Part shown: in pieces, positions 1 to 7,638 of the stretch
Layout of the letters: each line of letters opens with the position of its first letter
Numbering within the stretch: position 1 is the stretch's first letter
From: Bailinhaonella thermotolerans
GTDB taxonomy: Bacteria > Actinomycetota > Actinomycetes > Streptosporangiales > Streptosporangiaceae
Reading direction: 5' to 3'
DNA: 64,000 nucleotides
Assembly (NCBI RefSeq): GCF_003594875.1
Contig: NZ_QZEY01000009.1
Coordinates: 235,592 to 299,591, forward strand
Notes under the pieces: generated by a model
Told to the model about the DNA's origin: nothing
Seen by the model: only the letters and a program-made list of their open reading frames with translations
Databases searched by the model: none
Translations under genes and position numbers: made by a program

Positions 1-1
1 G

Positions 2-382
2 GTCTGCGGCTCTCCCGGGACCCGCCACCGTGAGCTGGTCATCCGCGCGTGCACCGAGCTGGGCGGGTTCGACCCGCGCATCCGGTACGAGACGAACGAC
101 CTGTACGTCCTGATAGACCTGGTCATCAACGGCCGGGCGGTGGCGTTCATGGCCGACCTCGTCGCGGCGCGGGCCCTGCCCGGCATGGCGCTGCTCAAGG
201 TCACCGACTTCGACCAGCGCCGCCGCATGTGCGTCTGGACCCGGCAGGGCGCGGCGCAGCGCCCGACGGTGGCGGCGGTGCTCGCGGCGTTCCGCGAGGC
301 CACGGCCGAGGTGGTGCGCGCCCGCCCGCTGTGCGAGCGTCCCCCGGCGGGCGGCGCGGGCGGCGATCAGATGCGGCGGTAG
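2..382 (+). CDS. LysR-type transcriptional regulator, C-terminal fragment (5' end outside window)
   Basis: The frame is open from base 2 and encodes about 126 residues that look like the last part of a LysR effector-binding domain: a strand-turn-helix segment around 'RYETNDLYVLIDLVINGRA', then the 'VAFMADLVAA..PGMALLKVTDFDQRRRMCVWTR' region, then a closing helix before the stop. In the family this domain binds a small-molecule co-inducer and controls DNA binding by an N-terminal winged helix, which lies outside the window. The last 16 bases overlap the 3' end of the convergent glycosylase gene. The ligand and target cannot be inferred. Confidence 0.75.
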   Translation, partial: VCGSPGTRHRELVIRACTELGGFDPRIRYETNDLYVLIDLVINGRAVAFMADLVAARALPGMALLKVTDFDQRRRMCVWTRQGAAQRPTVAAVLAAFREATAEVVRARPLCERPPAGGAGGDQMRR

Positions 383-1293
383 TCGCGGGCGGCCATGCGG
401 GGGCCGCGCGCCGGAGGACGCGCGCCGGTCAGCGCGATCAGCCGCGCCGCCCGGTGGCGGTGCCCGGCGTACGGCGCGAGCAGCCGCAGCATCTCCGCGT
501 CGTCCGCCTTCCGCCCGGTCAGGGCCCAGCCCACGATCGACGGCAGGTGGTAGTCGCCCACCGACACCGCGTCGGGGTCCCCCAGCGCCCGCTGCCGCGT
601 CTCGGCCGAGGTCCACACCCCGATCCCGGGCAGGGACCGCAGCATCCGGTCGAGCGTCGCCGAGTCCGGGGCCGCCTCCAGCCGGTCCGCCACCCGCGCC
701 GCGGTGATGATCGTGCGGGCGCGCACGGCCTCGGCCCCGGCGCGGTGCCACTCCCAGGACGGGATCGCGATCCACGCCCGCGGCGGCGGCACCACGTACA
801 GCCCCTCGGGCCCCGGCCCCGGCGCGGGCGTGCCGTACCGGCGGACGAGGTAGCGCCAGGCCCGCCACGCCTCCCGGCCCACCACCTTCTGCTCCAGGAT
901 CGCGGGGGCCAGTGCCTCGAACACCCGCCCGCTCCGGCTCAGCCGCAGCCCCGGCCGCCGCCGGTGCGCCTCCCGGACCGGCCCGTCCACGGGCTCGAAC
1001 CCCGCCAGGTCGTCCTCGGCCCCCAGCAGCGCGGGCATCGTCTCCAGCAGCCACTCGGCCCCCGGCCCCCACGCCCGCCCGTGCACGCGGCCCTCGGACG
1101 GGTGGACGGAGAGGCGCAGCGTGCCCGGGCCGCACGGCGTGAGCGAGGCGCGCCAGAGCGCCCCGTCGGGCGTGGAACCCCAGGTGGGGTCGCCGCCGCC
1201 GTGCCGGTGCGGGTCGAGGGTCAGCGCCACGTCCAGCGGCCCGCCGGGCCGCCAGTCGCGCGCGCGGCCCGCCGTGGCGGCCTGGGGCGTCAC
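367..1293 (-). CDS. AlkA-like DNA-3-methyladenine glycosylase (HhH-GPD family)
   Basis: A 308-residue protein of the helix-hairpin-helix glycosylase superfamily, which removes alkylated bases for base-excision repair. The visible hallmark is the HhH segment 'LRSLPGIGVWTSAETR' followed about 20 residues later by 'VSVGDYHL', whose Asp is the catalytic residue position in AlkA-like enzymes. I chose the GTG at 1293 because it overlaps the TGA of the small upstream gene (GTGA, 1290-1293), which suggests translational coupling; the frame itself stays open further upstream. The N-terminal ~130 residues are less conserved. A housekeeping DNA-repair role is likely; the exact substrate is not shown. 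Confidence 0.82.
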   Translation of the reverse strand: MTPQAATAGRARDWRPGGPLDVALTLDPHRHGGGDPTWGSTPDGALWRASLTPCGPGTLRLSVHPSEGRVHGRAWGPGAEWLLETMPALLGAEDDLAGFEPVDGPVREAHRRRPGLRLSRSGRVFEALAPAILEQKVVGREAWRAWRYLVRRYGTPAPGPGPEGLYVVPPPRAWIAIPSWEWHRAGAEAVRARTIITAARVADRLEAAPDSATLDRMLRSLPGIGVWTSAETRQRALGDPDAVSVGDYHLPSIVGWALTGRKADDAEMLRLLAPYAGHRHRAARLIALTGARPPARGPRMAARDYRRI

Positions 1294-1397
1294 AGGTCGA
1301 GGGCGATGAGGACGGTGACGAAGACCGTCCACGCGATCGCGGCGAGCAGCGCCAGCGCCGCGCGCGAGGGACGGTGGCGGCGCGACATATGCGCCAT
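1290..1397 (-). CDS. Small single-span membrane protein coupled to the glycosylase gene
   Basis: A 35-residue reading frame: a basic N-terminus ('MAHMSRRHRPSR') then one hydrophobic helix of about 20 residues ending at the stop. An alternative ATG at 1442 would give 50 residues. Neither start has a strong Shine-Dalgarno site. Its TGA overlaps the GTG start of the following glycosylase by the GTGA pattern, and the positive-inside hydrophobic helix is what a real small membrane protein would show. Function is unknown, and it could also be a leader peptide that only sets translation of the downstream gene. Confidence 0.5.
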   Translation of the reverse strand: MAHMSRRHRPSRAALALLAAIAWTVFVTVLIALDL

Positions 1398-1465
1398 CTG
1401 GGCGAGGGCCGCCGGGCGGGCGGCCCCGGGTAGGTCAGGCATCGGACACCGGTACCAGTGGGGGA

Positions 1466-2587
1466 TCAGACGTCGCTGGAGAAACGGACGGAGCCCGGGG
1501 GGAGTTTCACCTCGGGCCAGACCCGCGCCCCCGCGAGGAGCTCGTTGCGCGGCCCGACGTCCGCGCCGTCCCCGAGGACCGCGCCGCGCAGCACCGTGCC
1601 CGCGCCGACGCGCACGCCCGCGCCGACGACGGAGTCGACGACCACGACGCCCTCCTCGATCACGGCGTCGTCGAAGATCACGCTGCCCTCGACGACCGCG
1701 CCGGGGCCGATCACCGCGCGGCGGCCCACGACCGTGCCGCCGGACACCTTCGCGTCGGCGGCCACCGAGGCCCCCTCCAGGGCCAGGGACTCCTTCCCCG
1801 GGTCGCCCAGGTGGCCGAGCACCACGTCGCGGCTGCCCTTGACGTACGCCTCGGGGGTGCCCACGTCGAGCCAGTACGTCGAGTCGGCGTAGCCCAGCAC
1901 GGTCGCGCCGCCCTCGATCAGCCCGGGGAACGTCTCGCGCTCGACCGACACGACCTGGCCGTACGGGATCTCGTCGATCACCGAGCGGCGGAAGACGTAG
2001 CAGCCGGCGTTGATCCGGTTGGTGACCGGGTTGGGGGTCTTCTCCAGGAACGCGGTGACCTTCCCGTCGCCGTCGATCGGCACGCAGCCGAACCGCGAGG
2101 GGTCCTCCACCTCGGTCAGGTGCAGCGTCACGGCCGCGTCGCGCTCGCGGTGCAGGGCGAGCTGCGCGGCGATGTCGTGCCCGGACAGGATGTCGCCGTT
2201 CAGCACCAGCACCGGGTCGGCCGGGCCGCAGGTCAGACGCCCGGCCGCGTTGCGGATCGCGCCGCCGGTGCCCAGCGGCTCGTCCTCCGTGACGTACGAC
2301 AGGGTCAGCCCGAACGCGGAGCCGTCGCCGAACGCCTCCTCGAACATGGACGCCTGGTAGCACGTGGCGAACACCACGTGGCGCACGCCGAACCGGCGGG
2401 CCCGGGTGAGCTGGTGGGCCAGGAAGGGCACGCCCGCGGTCGGGAGCAGCGGCTTGGGGGTGGTCACGGTCAGCGGGCGCAATCTCGTGCCCTGACCGCC
2501 GACCAGCAGGATCGCCTCAGCCGAGGGAGGAGCCGAAGCCGAGGCCGAGTCCGAAGCCGGCGCGGCCCCCGGAACGGGTTTGTCCAT
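1466..2587 (-). CDS. Mannose-1-phosphate guanylyltransferase-like nucleotidyltransferase
   Basis: A 373-residue NDP-sugar pyrophosphorylase. Residues 30-40 carry the nucleotide-binding signature 'GGQGTRLRPLT', followed by 'PKPLLP'; later come 'LNGDI' (metal and sugar site) and 'EKTPNP'. The C-terminal third is a left-handed beta-helix rich in V/I/G hexapeptides, as in actinobacterial ManB/GMPPB-type GDP-mannose pyrophosphorylases. It would make an activated hexose, most likely GDP-mannose, for the adjacent GT4 gene. The first ~22 residues are Ser/Ala/Pro-rich and atypical, so a later start is possible. It lies 11 bases downstream of the GT4 gene, so the two are probably one operon. Base specificity (G or U) cannot be read from sequence. 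Confidence 0.85.
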   Translation of the reverse strand: MDKPVPGAAPASDSASASAPPSAEAILLVGGQGTRLRPLTVTTPKPLLPTAGVPFLAHQLTRARRFGVRHVVFATCYQASMFEEAFGDGSAFGLTLSYVTEDEPLGTGGAIRNAAGRLTCGPADPVLVLNGDILSGHDIAAQLALHRERDAAVTLHLTEVEDPSRFGCVPIDGDGKVTAFLEKTPNPVTNRINAGCYVFRRSVIDEIPYGQVVSVERETFPGLIEGGATVLGYADSTYWLDVGTPEAYVKGSRDVVLGHLGDPGKESLALEGASVAADAKVSGGTVVGRRAVIGPGAVVEGSVIFDDAVIEEGVVVVDSVVGAGVRVGAGTVLRGAVLGDGADVGPRNELLAGARVWPEVKLPPGSVRFSSDV

Positions 2588-2598
2588 AGACGGCGAGG

Positions 2599-3747
2599 TT
2601 ATCGCGTCTCGACGGCACGTAGGTAAGAGTCCATGTGCGCCTGCGCGGAGGCCGCCCAGGAGAACTCCCTGGCCCGGTGGAACCCGGCCTCCCCCAGCGC
2701 GGCGCGGCGCGCGGGGTCGTCGAGCAGCGAGCGCAGCGCGACGGCGATGCTCTGGACGTCCGGCTCGGTGTAGGCCACCGCGTCGCCGCCCACCTCGGGC
2801 AGGGAGGCGCGCTGGGTGGTGAGCACCGGGGCGCCGCAGGCCATGGCCTCCAGCACCGGCAGCCCGAAACCCTCGCCCCGCGAGGGGAACGCCACCACGA
2901 GCGCCCCGCCGAGGAACCCGGGAAGGTCGGCGTAGGGCAGGTAGCCCGGCCGGATCACCCGCACCGACCCCGACAGCGAGCCCACGGCCGCGTCCACCTG
3001 GTCGTCCCAGCCGCCGCCGGCCAGCACCAGCGCGGGCGGGTCGGACATGCCCTCGACCGCCGAGGCGAACCCGCGGATCAGGTTGGGCAGGTTCTTGCGC
3101 GGCTCCATGGCCCCGAGGAACGCGACGTACGGCTCGCCGTGCAGCCCGAGCCGGTGCGCGACCCGCTTGACCTCGGCCTCGCCGGGCCGCTGGAAGAGCG
3201 TGTGGTCCACGCCGTGGTAGGCGACGTCGATCCGGGTCGGGTCGGCCGCCAGCACCCGGACCAGTTCGTCACGGGTGGCCTTGGACGGCACGATGACGCG
3301 CGCGGCGCGGCGTACGGCGGTGCGCGTGGCCGAGCGGAAGAAGCTGGCCTTGACCGCGCTGTGCTGCTCCGGCTCGGTGAACCAGGTGACGTCGTGCACG
3401 GTCACCACGGTGGGCAGGCCCGAGCGCAGCGGGATCGAGTAGTAGGGCGCGTGGATGACCTGCGCGCCGACCTGCTGGGCGAGCACCGGCACGCCCGTCT
3501 GCTCCCACGCCAGCCGGGCGGTCCGGTGCGTGATCGAGGGCGGGCCCGGCAGGATGCGCGCGTTCGGGGCGAGCCGGCCGTAGCGCTCGGCGTCCGAGCG
3601 CTGGCAGACGACGGCGAGGTCGGCGTCGGCCTGTCCGAGCGCGGCGACGAGGCCGTCGACATATCTGATCAGCGCGCCGCGGTCGGCCGGCACGGCGGCG
3701 GCGTCGACGAGCACGCGAGGCCCCACTTGCGGATCGCTCCCCTCCAT
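2599..3747 (-). CDS. GT4 family glycosyltransferase
   Basis: A 382-residue GT-B fold glycosyltransferase. The C-terminal half carries the GT4 nucleotide-sugar region: 'FLGAMEPRKNLPNLIRGF' and the E-x7-E element in 'RGEGFGLPVLEAMACG'. GT4 enzymes with 'AMEPRKN' and a PEGA-like N-terminus are often mannosyltransferases. With the guanylyltransferase just downstream, transfer of mannose to a lipid-linked glycan at the inner membrane face is likely, but this is inference. The ATG at 3747 follows a GGGAGAG ribosome-binding site. Confidence 0.85.
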   Translation of the reverse strand: MEGSDPQVGPRVLVDAAAVPADRGALIRYVDGLVAALGQADADLAVVCQRSDAERYGRLAPNARILPGPPSITHRTARLAWEQTGVPVLAQQVGAQVIHAPYYSIPLRSGLPTVVTVHDVTWFTEPEQHSAVKASFFRSATRTAVRRAARVIVPSKATRDELVRVLAADPTRIDVAYHGVDHTLFQRPGEAEVKRVAHRLGLHGEPYVAFLGAMEPRKNLPNLIRGFASAVEGMSDPPALVLAGGGWDDQVDAAVGSLSGSVRVIRPGYLPYADLPGFLGGALVVAFPSRGEGFGLPVLEAMACGAPVLTTQRASLPEVGGDAVAYTEPDVQSIAVALRSLLDDPARRAALGEAGFHRAREFSWAASAQAHMDSYLRAVETR

Positions 3748-3840
3748 GGCTCTCCCGGCCGGCCGCTCACCGGCCGGACCGGTCTCTTCGGCAACCAGCT
3801 CTTCGAGTACCCAGTTGGTTCTGCCACTACCAGCCCACTC

Positions 3841-3862
3841 TATTGCGGGACCCCGCGCAATA
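3841..3862. terminator. Hairpin between flippase-like gene and GT4 gene
   Basis: TATTGCG (3841-3847) and CGCAATA (3856-3862) are inverted around a GC core that can extend the stem. It lies about 50 bases beyond the stop of the leftward flippase-like gene and about 95 bases before the GT4 start. It may end or attenuate leftward transcription; there is no T tract. Confidence 0.4.
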
Positions 3863-3909
3863 CCGGCCTATTTCTGGTGTGTTCAGGGGGCGTCCGCGCC
3901 CGCCGCGTA

Positions 3910-4890
3910 TCAGTGCGGGTGAACGGCCTGATCGCCGGGAGCGGAGTCCGGGCGTCCGCCGGGCGCGTCGCCGGATCCGGGCTCCGGCAGGGCCGCCGCG
4001 CGCACGCGGCGGCGGGCCACGAGGGCGGCGATCCCGGCGGAGGCCAGGTCTCCGGCGGTGACGATCAGGCGGGAGCACAGCGCGGCGGTGAGCGCCGCCC
4101 CGGCCCCGAGCACCGGCGCGAGCGCCGCCACCATCGCCGCCTCGCGGACACCGGCGCCCGCCGGGGCCACGATCACGACGATGCCGAGGCAGAACGCCAG
4201 CGCGAACGCCCCCGCCGACAGGACGTACGCCCGCGGCCCCGCCCCGCCGAGCCCGGCGACCAGGATCCCCAGGTGCGCGCCGTACAGCAGCCAGGCGGCG
4301 AAGGCCCACAGGAAGGCGCGGCCGATCCCGCCGAAGGTGAGGGGGCGTTCGAGGGGCTCGCGGCGGAGCAGCCGCAGGCCGAGGCCCAGGACCCCGTTGA
4401 CGATGCGCGGGTGGAGGAGCACGAGCAGCGGCAGCAGCAGCCACGCGTAGCCGTACACCTGCTCGCCGGGGACCGTGACCAGGGCGAGCACGAGCCCGGT
4501 GGCGACGTAGACCGGCAGGCTGAGGAAGAACGCGGTGGCGCTGCGGGCGCGCGGGACGCCGAGGTCGCGGCCCATCTCCATCTGCGCCAGGACCGGCCAC
4601 AGCGAGCCGGGGATGTACTTCCCGAGCTGGCTGACGAAGAAGACGCGGGCGGCGGGCCGCACCGGGAGCGGCGAGCCGAGGTCGGCCAGCAGCGCCCGCC
4701 AGGTCATCATGCTCGCGGCCAGCGCGGCGAGCACGGCGGCGAGGGACCCGGCGATCACGCCCGGCGTGAGCCTGGCCAGCCCGCCGCGCACCGAGGGCCA
4801 CTGGTCGGCCAGCGCGTACGCGCCGAGCGCCACCGCGGCCAGCAGGAACGCGGCCCGCAGCAGGCGCTTCAGCCCGCGCTTCCCGATCAT
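3910..4890 (-). CDS. Flippase-like integral membrane protein (LPG synthase TM / UPF0104 family)
   Basis: A 326-residue polytopic protein with about 8 hydrophobic segments. The family landmark 'QLGKYIPGSLWP' occurs about one third in, and 'PAGAGVREAAM' two thirds in. Relatives include the membrane half of lysylphosphatidylglycerol synthase and AglD-type proteins, proposed to move or modify lipid-linked sugars. The ATG at 4890 overlaps the TGA of the upstream methyltransferase (ATGA, 4887-4890), so I reject the longer open frame upstream. The tail after the last helix is Pro/Gly-rich and cytoplasmic. A paralogue lies at 5755-6711 on the opposite strand. The substrate is unknown. Confidence 0.85.
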   Translation of the reverse strand: MIGKRGLKRLLRAAFLLAAVALGAYALADQWPSVRGGLARLTPGVIAGSLAAVLAALAASMMTWRALLADLGSPLPVRPAARVFFVSQLGKYIPGSLWPVLAQMEMGRDLGVPRARSATAFFLSLPVYVATGLVLALVTVPGEQVYGYAWLLLPLLVLLHPRIVNGVLGLGLRLLRREPLERPLTFGGIGRAFLWAFAAWLLYGAHLGILVAGLGGAGPRAYVLSAGAFALAFCLGIVVIVAPAGAGVREAAMVAALAPVLGAGAALTAALCSRLIVTAGDLASAGIAALVARRRVRAAALPEPGSGDAPGGRPDSAPGDQAVHPH

Positions 4891-5696
4891 CGGGTGCGGA
4901 CGTATTGCGGGGCGTGGCGCAGCGCGGGCCCGGCCGGGCGGCGGGGCGTCTTGGTCGCGACCCACAGGTAGGTCGGCACGATCGGCAGCAGCCCGCGCAG
5001 GACGGCGGGCGGCAGCTTGGACACCGCGCCCGGCACGACGTCGCCGCCGGCGAACCGCTCAGGCTCGACCAGCACGGGCAGGGAGTAGTCCCACACGTGG
5101 AAGTCGCGCAGCATGCGCCGCAGGCCCGGCCGGGTGCGGAACCGCTCGTGGTAGTGGTCGGCGCGGCCGGACGCGCGGACGTAGCGGTCGGCCAGCGACG
5201 GCGGGAGGTAGGACAGGAACGGCAGCTTGTAGTGCGGCTCCATCACCCCGAGCCGGTTGCCCAGGCCCAGGTAGAGCACGCCGTCGTCGGACAGCACGCG
5301 GCGGATGTCGGCCAGCACCGCGTCGGGGTCCACGACGTGCTCGTAGATGTGGTTGAACACGATCACGTCGATCGACCCGTCGGGGAACGGCAGCCGCTCT
5401 CCGTCGGCGCACACGAACCCGACCCGCTCGCCGAACCTGTCGTGCGCCCTGCGCAGGCCCGGCACGTCGATGTCGATCCCGAGGGTGCGGGCCGCCCCGG
5501 CCCCGGCCAGCTCGTCGGCGATGAACCCGGCCGAGCAGCCCACGTCGGCGACGGTGAGGCCGGACAGGTCCGCGCGGCCGAGGAAGTGGGTGAGGACCGC
5601 GATGAGCTTGGCCGCCTTGGTGCGCCGCTTGCCCTCGTCGAGCATCGCGGCCTGCAACTCCGAGTATGCGAGCTGTGAGCCGCGTTGCCGTGCCAT
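4887..5696 (-). CDS. Class I SAM-dependent methyltransferase
   Basis: A 269-residue methyltransferase with the Rossmann-type SAM motif 'VADVGCSAGF' near residue 50, the acidic loop 'GIDIDVPG', and 'FNHIYEHVVDPD' (motif IV region). The C-terminal part holds aromatic-rich segments and two short hydrophobic stretches, as in methyltransferases of lipid-linked or glycan substrates. It is translationally coupled to the downstream flippase-like gene. A TAAGGT box (5703-5708 on the minus strand) lies six bases before the ATG, so the mRNA is probably leaderless. Methylation of a sugar or polyprenyl-linked intermediate is a guess from context. Confidence 0.82.
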   Translation of the reverse strand: MARQRGSQLAYSELQAAMLDEGKRRTKAAKLIAVLTHFLGRADLSGLTVADVGCSAGFIADELAGAGAARTLGIDIDVPGLRRAHDRFGERVGFVCADGERLPFPDGSIDVIVFNHIYEHVVDPDAVLADIRRVLSDDGVLYLGLGNRLGVMEPHYKLPFLSYLPPSLADRYVRASGRADHYHERFRTRPGLRRMLRDFHVWDYSLPVLVEPERFAGGDVVPGAVSKLPPAVLRGLLPIVPTYLWVATKTPRRPAGPALRHAPQYVRTR

Positions 5697-5702
5697 GGCG
5701 CC

Positions 5703-5708
5703 ACCTTA
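5703..5708 (-). promoter_or_regulatory. Leaderless -10 box for the methyltransferase operon
   Basis: TAAGGT read on the minus strand, with six bases before the ATG at 5696. No clear -35 is visible. It lies back-to-back with the -10 box of the divergent gene at 5743-5748. Confidence 0.5.
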
Positions 5709-5742
5709 TCGGGGACCTGACCTGGCGGTGGCCGCTTGCGGC

Positions 5743-5748
5743 TAGCCT
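5743..5748 (+). promoter_or_regulatory. Leaderless -10 box for the flippase-like gene
   Basis: TAGCCT with six bases before the GTG at 5755; no Shine-Dalgarno site is present. This spacing fits the TAnnnT leaderless-promoter pattern common in actinobacteria. Confidence 0.5.
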
Positions 5749-5754
5749 GGGGCG

Positions 5755-6711
5755 GTGCTAAGCCGACTCCGGGCAAGTCGCCTACTCCGGGTTCTCCTCG
5801 CCGTCATCGCCCTGGCCTTCTGCGGGTACGGCCTGGCCACCCAGTGGGACTCGACGCGCGCCGCGCTGGCCCAGCTCTCCTGGTGGTCGGTGGCCGGGAC
5901 GTTCGCGGCGCTGATGGCCGGCCTCGGCTGCATGCTGGTCGCCTGGCGCGACATCCTGGCCGGGCTCGGCTCCCCGCTCCCCCTCCGCGTCGCCTCCCGC
6001 GTGCTGTTCGTCGGGCAGCTCGCGAAGTACATCCCCGGCTCGGTCTGGTCCTTCGCCGCGATGGCCGAGCTGGGCCGCGATCACAAGGCCACCGCCCGGG
6101 GGATCTTCGCCGCCACCGTCCTCGGCCTGGCGACGTCCCTGGCCTGCGCCCTGGCGCTGGCCGCCGCGACCCTCCCGCTCGTCTCCGGGGCCGCCGCCGC
6201 GGACTACGCCTGGATGATGGCGCTGGCCCCGGTCGTCCTGGTCTGCCTGCACCCGAGGATCGTCGGATTCTTCCTCAACCTGCTGTTCCGGATCCTCCGC
6301 CGGGAGCCCCTCCCTCTGCCGACCGTCCGGACGATGGCCCGCGCCGCCGCCTGGACCATGCTCGGCTGGCTGCTGTACGGCGTGCACCTGTGGCTCCTCC
6401 TGGCCGACGTCCGCGACGGCGGCTGGGGGCTCTACCTCGTCGCCGCCGGGGCGTACGGCCTGGCCTGGTCCACCGGCATCCTCACGGTCGTGATCCCCGC
6501 GGGCATCGGCGTCCGCGAGGGGGCCATGGTCCTGGCCCTGACCCCCGTCCTGGATCCCGGCCGGGCGCTGGCGATCGCCATCGTCTCCCGGGTCGCCTTC
6601 ACCCTGGCCGACGTCGCCTGGGCCGGGCTCGGCTTCGTCCTCGGCCGCGCCCGCCGCGCCGCGCCGGAGAGTCCCGCGGACTCCGAGAGCCCGGTGCCCA
6701 CCGCCTCCTGA
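5755..6711 (+). CDS. Flippase-like integral membrane protein (LPG synthase TM / UPF0104 family), second paralogue
   Basis: A 318-residue membrane protein clearly paralogous to the one at 3910-4890: shared 'GLGSPLPLRVASRVLFVGQLAKYIPGS' region (compare 'QLGKYIPGS'), 'LHPRIV', 'LRREPL' and 'PAGIGVREGAM'. About 8 membrane segments. GTG start at 5755 without a Shine-Dalgarno site but with a -10 box at leaderless distance. It is divergent from the methyltransferase and convergent with the TetR gene (10-base gap). Divergent paralogues flanking one methyltransferase suggest duplication and perhaps two related lipid-linked substrates. The transport direction and substrate are unknown. Confidence 0.85.
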   Translation: MLSRLRASRLLRVLLAVIALAFCGYGLATQWDSTRAALAQLSWWSVAGTFAALMAGLGCMLVAWRDILAGLGSPLPLRVASRVLFVGQLAKYIPGSVWSFAAMAELGRDHKATARGIFAATVLGLATSLACALALAAATLPLVSGAAAADYAWMMALAPVVLVCLHPRIVGFFLNLLFRILRREPLPLPTVRTMARAAAWTMLGWLLYGVHLWLLLADVRDGGWGLYLVAAGAYGLAWSTGILTVVIPAGIGVREGAMVLALTPVLDPGRALAIAIVSRVAFTLADVAWAGLGFVLGRARRAAPESPADSESPVPTAS

Positions 6712-6721
6712 GACGGCGCGG

Positions 6722-7456
6722 TCAGGAGCGGAGGGCGCGGAGCCTGATTTCCAGGCCGTCCAGGGCCCGCTCCAGGCCGTAGGTGAAGCTGGACTCGCGG
6801 AACTCGTCCGGCTCCCGGTGCTCCTGCGCGGCGTAGAGGGCGCTCATCCGGGGGTGGGTCCGCACGAGGGCCGTCGCCGCCGCGCGGACGCTCTCGGACC
6901 AGGCGCGCTCGTCCCAGCCCGTGCGGGCCAGCCGGGTGAGCACGGCGGCCTCGGTGGAGGCGGTGCCGAGGACGTAGCCCAGGAGGAACTTGCCGGCCTG
7001 GTCCGCCTCCACGAGCCCGAAGCCGGCCGCCTCGAAGAGGTTCAGCATGCCCTCGGACAGGTTCATGAGCTTGGGTCCCATGTAGGACAGGCCGAGCTCG
7101 TCCAGGACCGAGATGATCCACGGGTGGCGGAGGATGGTCGCGCGGAGCTCGCGGGCCAGCGCGCCGGCCGCCTCGCGCCAGGCGGACGGATCGGTGATCT
7201 CGGGGACCTCGACCTCCCCGTAGACCTCGTCGATCACCAGCTCGATCAGCTCGTCCTTGTTGGAGACGTGCGAGTAGATCGAGGTGGCGCCCGCGTTCAG
7301 CGCGGCGCCGAGGCGGCGCATGCTCAGCGCCTCGATGCCCTCGGAGTCCAGGAGGCGGAGGGCCTCGGCGACGATCTGCTCCCTGCTCAGCGCGGGCTGG
7401 GCGCGCCCGCTCCGGCGCGGCCGGGTCCACACCGAGGGGAACGGCTGGTCCTCCAC
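6722..7456 (-). CDS. TetR/AcrR family transcriptional regulator
   Basis: A 244-residue TetR-type repressor. The helix-turn-helix spans about residues 24-70 ('IVAEALRLLDSEGIEALSMR', 'SIYSHVSNKDELI'), and the C-terminal half matches the TetR-type ligand domain. GTG start at 7456 with AGGAG six bases upstream. It is divergent from an MFS efflux gene, the usual arrangement for a drug-responsive repressor controlling itself and the pump. Seven palindromic operators fill the 180-base gap (7499-7626), strongly suggesting that this protein binds there. The inducer is unknown. Confidence 0.9.
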   Translation of the reverse strand: MEDQPFPSVWTRPRRSGRAQPALSREQIVAEALRLLDSEGIEALSMRRLGAALNAGATSIYSHVSNKDELIELVIDEVYGEVEVPEITDPSAWREAAGALARELRATILRHPWIISVLDELGLSYMGPKLMNLSEGMLNLFEAAGFGLVEADQAGKFLLGYVLGTASTEAAVLTRLARTGWDERAWSESVRAAATALVRTHPRMSALYAAQEHREPDEFRESSFTYGLERALDGLEIRLRALRS

Positions 7457-7498
7457 CTGCTTCTCCTCTCATCCGGCGCCCCAGCATAGCCCTCCCGC

Positions 7499-7626
7499 CG
7501 CACAGCGTGCGGACCGCCGTACGGCGTGCGGACTCTCGAACGGTGTGCGAGTTTGCGAACAGTGTGCGGACGACCGTACAGTGTTCGACATACCGCACAG
7601 TGTTCGGAATCGCCGCACACCGTTCG
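7499..7626. promoter_or_regulatory. Array of seven tandem 13-bp palindromic operators
   Basis: Seven copies of CGnAC-NNN-GTnCG start at 7499, 7518, 7537, 7556, 7575, 7594 and 7614. The first five steps are exactly 19 bases and the last is 20. The arms CGnAC and GTnCG are intact in every copy; only the n and the three central bases vary (for example CGCACAGCGTGCG and CGTACAGTGTTCG). The last copy overlaps the region just before the Shine-Dalgarno site of the MFS gene. The array is the most likely binding region of the divergent TetR protein. Confidence 0.85.
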
Positions 7627-7638
7627 AAGGGAGTTGTC

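Noticed and set aside
7499..7626. CRISPR array
   Set aside because: Units are 13-base palindromes with 6-base gaps, far too short for CRISPR repeats and spacers, and no cas genes are present. An operator array explains them better.
7507..7638. N-terminal extension of the MFS transporter from the ATG at 7507
   Set aside because: The extra 44 residues are encoded by the operator array and have no transporter character; the GTG at 7639 has a good ribosome-binding site.
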